Assembly: GCA_017308515.1 (NCBI GenBank)
Contig: JAFKEN010000007.1
Coordinates: 1 to 64,000 of the forward strand
DNA length: 64,000 nucleotides
Reading direction: 5' to 3'
DNA from: Actinomycetales bacterium
GTDB lineage: Bacteria > Actinomycetota > Actinomycetes > Actinomycetales > Microbacteriaceae
Part shown: piece by piece, positions 63,550-64,000 of the stretch
How the letters are laid out: every line of letters starts with the position of its first letter
Numbering within the stretch: position 1 is the stretch's first letter
Position numbers and translations under genes: made by a program
The notes under the pieces: generated by a model
What the model was told of the DNA's origin: nothing
The model's database searches: none
Seen by the model: the letters and a program-made list of their open reading frames with translations, nothing else

Positions 63550-64000
63550 ATGCACCCCGTCGAAGCACTTCTCACACCCCTCGGTCTGCTCTTCCGCCGT
63601 CGCCACGCCGACGAATCCCTCAGCCTCGCGCATCGGCCCGAGCTGGGCTTCGCGCGCCGGATGGCGTTCACCTCCCCGCGGTTCGCCGACGGCGAGGAGA
63701 TCCCGGCGCTCTACTGCGGGCGCTTCATCGGGGACGGAGTCTCCCCGGCCCTGTCGTGGGGAGATCTCCCGGCGGAGACGGCCGACCTCTTGCTGGTCAT
63801 GGAAGATCTGAACAGCCCCGGCCGGCATCCTCGGTTGCACGCCGTCGCGGCGTTCTCACCCTCGCCGGCCGAGCTCGCTGACGGAGACCTGAATGAGGGG
63901 TCGTCGCGCGCACGTTTCGCGTCGGGACGGCGCGGGCCCCTCTCCTATGCGGGGCCGCGCCCGCTGCCCGGGCACGGACCTCACCACTATCGGCTGCACC
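63550..64000 (+). CDS. PEBP (YbhB/YbcL, Raf-kinase-inhibitor-like) family protein, 3' end cut by window
   Basis: The 150 residues visible match the phosphatidylethanolamine-binding fold: FTSPRFADGEEIPALY, GVSPALSWGDLPAET, LLLVMEDLNSPG, and YAGPRPLPGHGPHHYRLH at the window edge. The usual HW of the ligand pocket reads as LHAVAAF here. Bacterial members are cytosolic and of unclear function. ATG 63550 is 10 bp after the marR stop. The frame runs off the window. Confidence 0.85.
   Translation, partial: MHPVEALLTPLGLLFRRRHADESLSLAHRPELGFARRMAFTSPRFADGEEIPALYCGRFIGDGVSPALSWGDLPAETADLLLVMEDLNSPGRHPRLHAVAAFSPSPAELADGDLNEGSSRARFASGRRGPLSYAGPRPLPGHGPHHYRLH

Overview
The window is high-GC actinobacterial DNA. 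Gene content (ABC-F, CPBP protease, OleA/C/D enzymes, DUF2207, TMEM175, glmU-prs order, TANNNT-type leaderless starts) suggests a Microbacteriaceae-like host; this is inference from gene families, not a database match. It has two unlike halves. Positions 1-33,070 belong largely or wholly to an integrative and conjugative element (ICE). Positions 33,071-64,000 are ordinary chromosome.

ICE half. Positions 1-3,385 hold the end of a potassium-transport locus (3' end of kdpC, then kdpD and kdpE), followed by an AraC regulator. From 4,747 a tightly overlapping transfer and maintenance operon runs: ArdC-like antirestriction protein, Prim-Pol primase, DUF2637 membrane protein, two unknowns, a ParB-domain protein, a membrane-anchored protein and a large lytic transglycosylase-like/M23 cell-wall hydrolase (to 12,228). 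The operon resumes at 21,897 with two DUF6112 pilin-like proteins, a TrbL/VirB6-like protein, an SCO6880 protein, a VirB4 ATPase, a VirD4 coupling protein and DUF4913. Between the halves sits inserted cargo: a three-gene recombinase cassette (tyrosine recombinase, XRE-type HTH, five-zinc-ribbon protein), a MerR/copper-chaperone/P1B-ATPase metal module with an unusual YPC membrane motif, a decayed second copy of the zinc-ribbon gene, and a MerR/MerA mercury module whose merA is broken by one base. A large serine recombinase (31,499-33,034) lies at the right end, 36 bp from a junction where host sequence begins inside the Walker B motif of an ABC-F ATPase gene. That is the right attachment site. 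The left end and the 5' half of the ABC-F gene are not in the window. No relaxase is visible.

Chromosomal half. After a CPBP protease comes an olefin/beta-lactone type cluster: oleA, a family 2 glycosyltransferase, a cytochrome P450, oleC, oleD, then convergent DUF2207 and a second P450. No oleB is present. A lower-GC islet carries a frameshifted membrane protein. Next is a complete 4-hydroxybenzoate to pyruvate plus oxaloacetate route: pobA, two IclR regulators, then a seven-gene operon (ligK, ligU, ligJ, ligI, ligA, ligB, ligC) for protocatechuate 4,5-cleavage. The remainder holds a DUF1932 dehydrogenase, an aldo/keto reductase whose start lies 2 nt after a tRNA-Gln, a divergent TetR/MFS efflux pair, glmU-prs, a MarR regulator and a truncated PEBP-family gene.

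Several chromosomal genes have a TANNNT hexamer 6-7 nt before the start codon, which predicts leaderless mRNAs. ICE genes mostly use Shine-Dalgarno sites and overlapping ATGA/GTGA junctions.
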